Source of the DNA: Eubacterium sp. UBA4343
Lineage (GTDB): Bacteria > Bacillota > Clostridia > Lachnospirales > Lachnospiraceae
NCBI GenBank assembly: GCA_002394235.1
Contig: DGTF01000073.1
Coordinates: 2,775-8,653 of the forward strand
DNA length: 5,879 nucleotides
Direction of reading: 5' to 3'
Shown: positions 5,821-5,879 of the stretch, in pieces
Layout of the letters: each line of letters begins with the position of its first letter
Position numbering within the stretch: the first letter of the stretch is position 1
The notes under the pieces: model-generated
Database searches by the model: none
Seen by the model: only the letters and a program-made list of their open reading frames with translations
Told to the model about the DNA's origin: nothing
Program-made: the position numbers and the translations under genes

Positions 5821-5849
5821 TGCCGTCCCGGAGAAGAAGGGACACGGCA
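5821..5849 (+). other. Hairpin just before the right-edge ribosome-binding site
   Basis: TGCCG (5821-5825) pairs with CGGCA (5845-5849), and TCCC (5826-5829) with GGGA (5839-5842), with a CA bulge (5843-5844) and a 9-base purine-rich loop. It ends 15 bases before AGGAGG. It could be part of the 5' leader of the next gene; no ligand family is recognised. Confidence 0.4.
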
Positions 5850-5864
5850 ATCATATAATCGAGT

Positions 5865-5870
5865 AGGAGG
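5865..5870 (+). promoter_or_regulatory. Ribosome-binding site of a gene starting at or beyond the right edge
   Basis: AGGAGG (5865-5870) is a strong Shine-Dalgarno sequence. The GTG at 5873 is only 2 bases away, too near to be the likely start. The final base, A at 5879, would lie at 8-base spacing if followed by TG, so an ATG spanning the window edge is plausible. The gene itself cannot be identified. Confidence 0.55.
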
Positions 5871-5879
5871 CGGTGACTA

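Noticed and set aside
5854..5859. Perfect TATAAT hexamer before the right-edge ribosome-binding site
   Set aside because: No -35-like sequence lies 16-18 bp upstream, and a start about 7 bases downstream would fall inside AGGAGG, removing the ribosome-binding site.
1..5879. CRISPR array, insertion sequence, tRNA or phage genes
   Set aside because: No regularly spaced repeats, transposase or integrase motifs, or tRNA-like cloverleaf were seen. The Cas4-like resemblance is confined to the nuclease domain of the helicase fusion and has no Cas neighbours.

Overview
The window looks like a chromosomal segment of a Firmicute of class Clostridia, most likely Lachnospiraceae-like. This rests on moderate GC content, strong AAGGAGG ribosome-binding sites, sigma-A promoters with extended -10 boxes, the gene set infC-rpmI-rplT behind an attenuated leader, a Rad3/DinG-type helicase with an N-terminal nuclease domain, and apparent non-ATG starts. 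The placement is inferred from protein style and gene order, not from a database search. All convincing genes lie on the + strand.

Layout: (1) Bases 1-165 hold no supportable gene but contain a large imperfect inverted repeat (about 17-71) that looks like a dispersed intergenic repeat. (2) Bases 166-2997 encode a 943-residue fusion of a RecB/Cas4-like PD-(D/E)XK nuclease domain and an XPD/DinG-family iron-sulfur DNA helicase, with two low-complexity insertions. (3) After a 10-bp inverted repeat and a good extended -10 promoter (3108-3137) comes a membrane-anchored or secreted protein (3214-4152). Its C-terminal domain resembles an SGNH/GDSL hydrolase in which the usual nucleophile serine of the GDS box is isoleucine. 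(4) A near-consensus promoter (4275-4303) starts a leader of about 190 nt. The leader folds into two hairpins closed by a long-range helix, and that helix competes with an intrinsic terminator (4424-4458). It precedes infC (IF3), rpmI (L35) and rplT (L20). (5) After rplT there is a GC-rich stem-loop without a U-tract, a short tandem repeat, another hairpin, and a ribosome-binding site that probably belongs to a gene starting at or just beyond the right edge.

How the genes work together: infC-rpmI-rplT is a translation operon whose last product, L20, is the known autoregulator in Bacillus subtilis (by premature termination in the leader) and in E. coli (by translational repression). The leader here has the architecture expected of an attenuator. 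The best infC start is an AUU codon seven bases after an AAGGAGGG sequence, which is the rare start used for IF3 self-control in E. coli. Two control layers are therefore visible: attenuation in the leader and IF3 discrimination at its own AUU codon. The helicase and the SGNH-like gene appear to be separate transcription units with no evident functional link to this operon.

No mobile element, CRISPR array, tRNA or rRNA was seen. The least ordinary items are the nuclease-helicase fusion with its interrupted nuclease domain, the serine-less SGNH-like exoprotein, the leader switch whose polarity is not obvious, the structured rpmI-rplT spacer, and the inverted repeat at the left edge.
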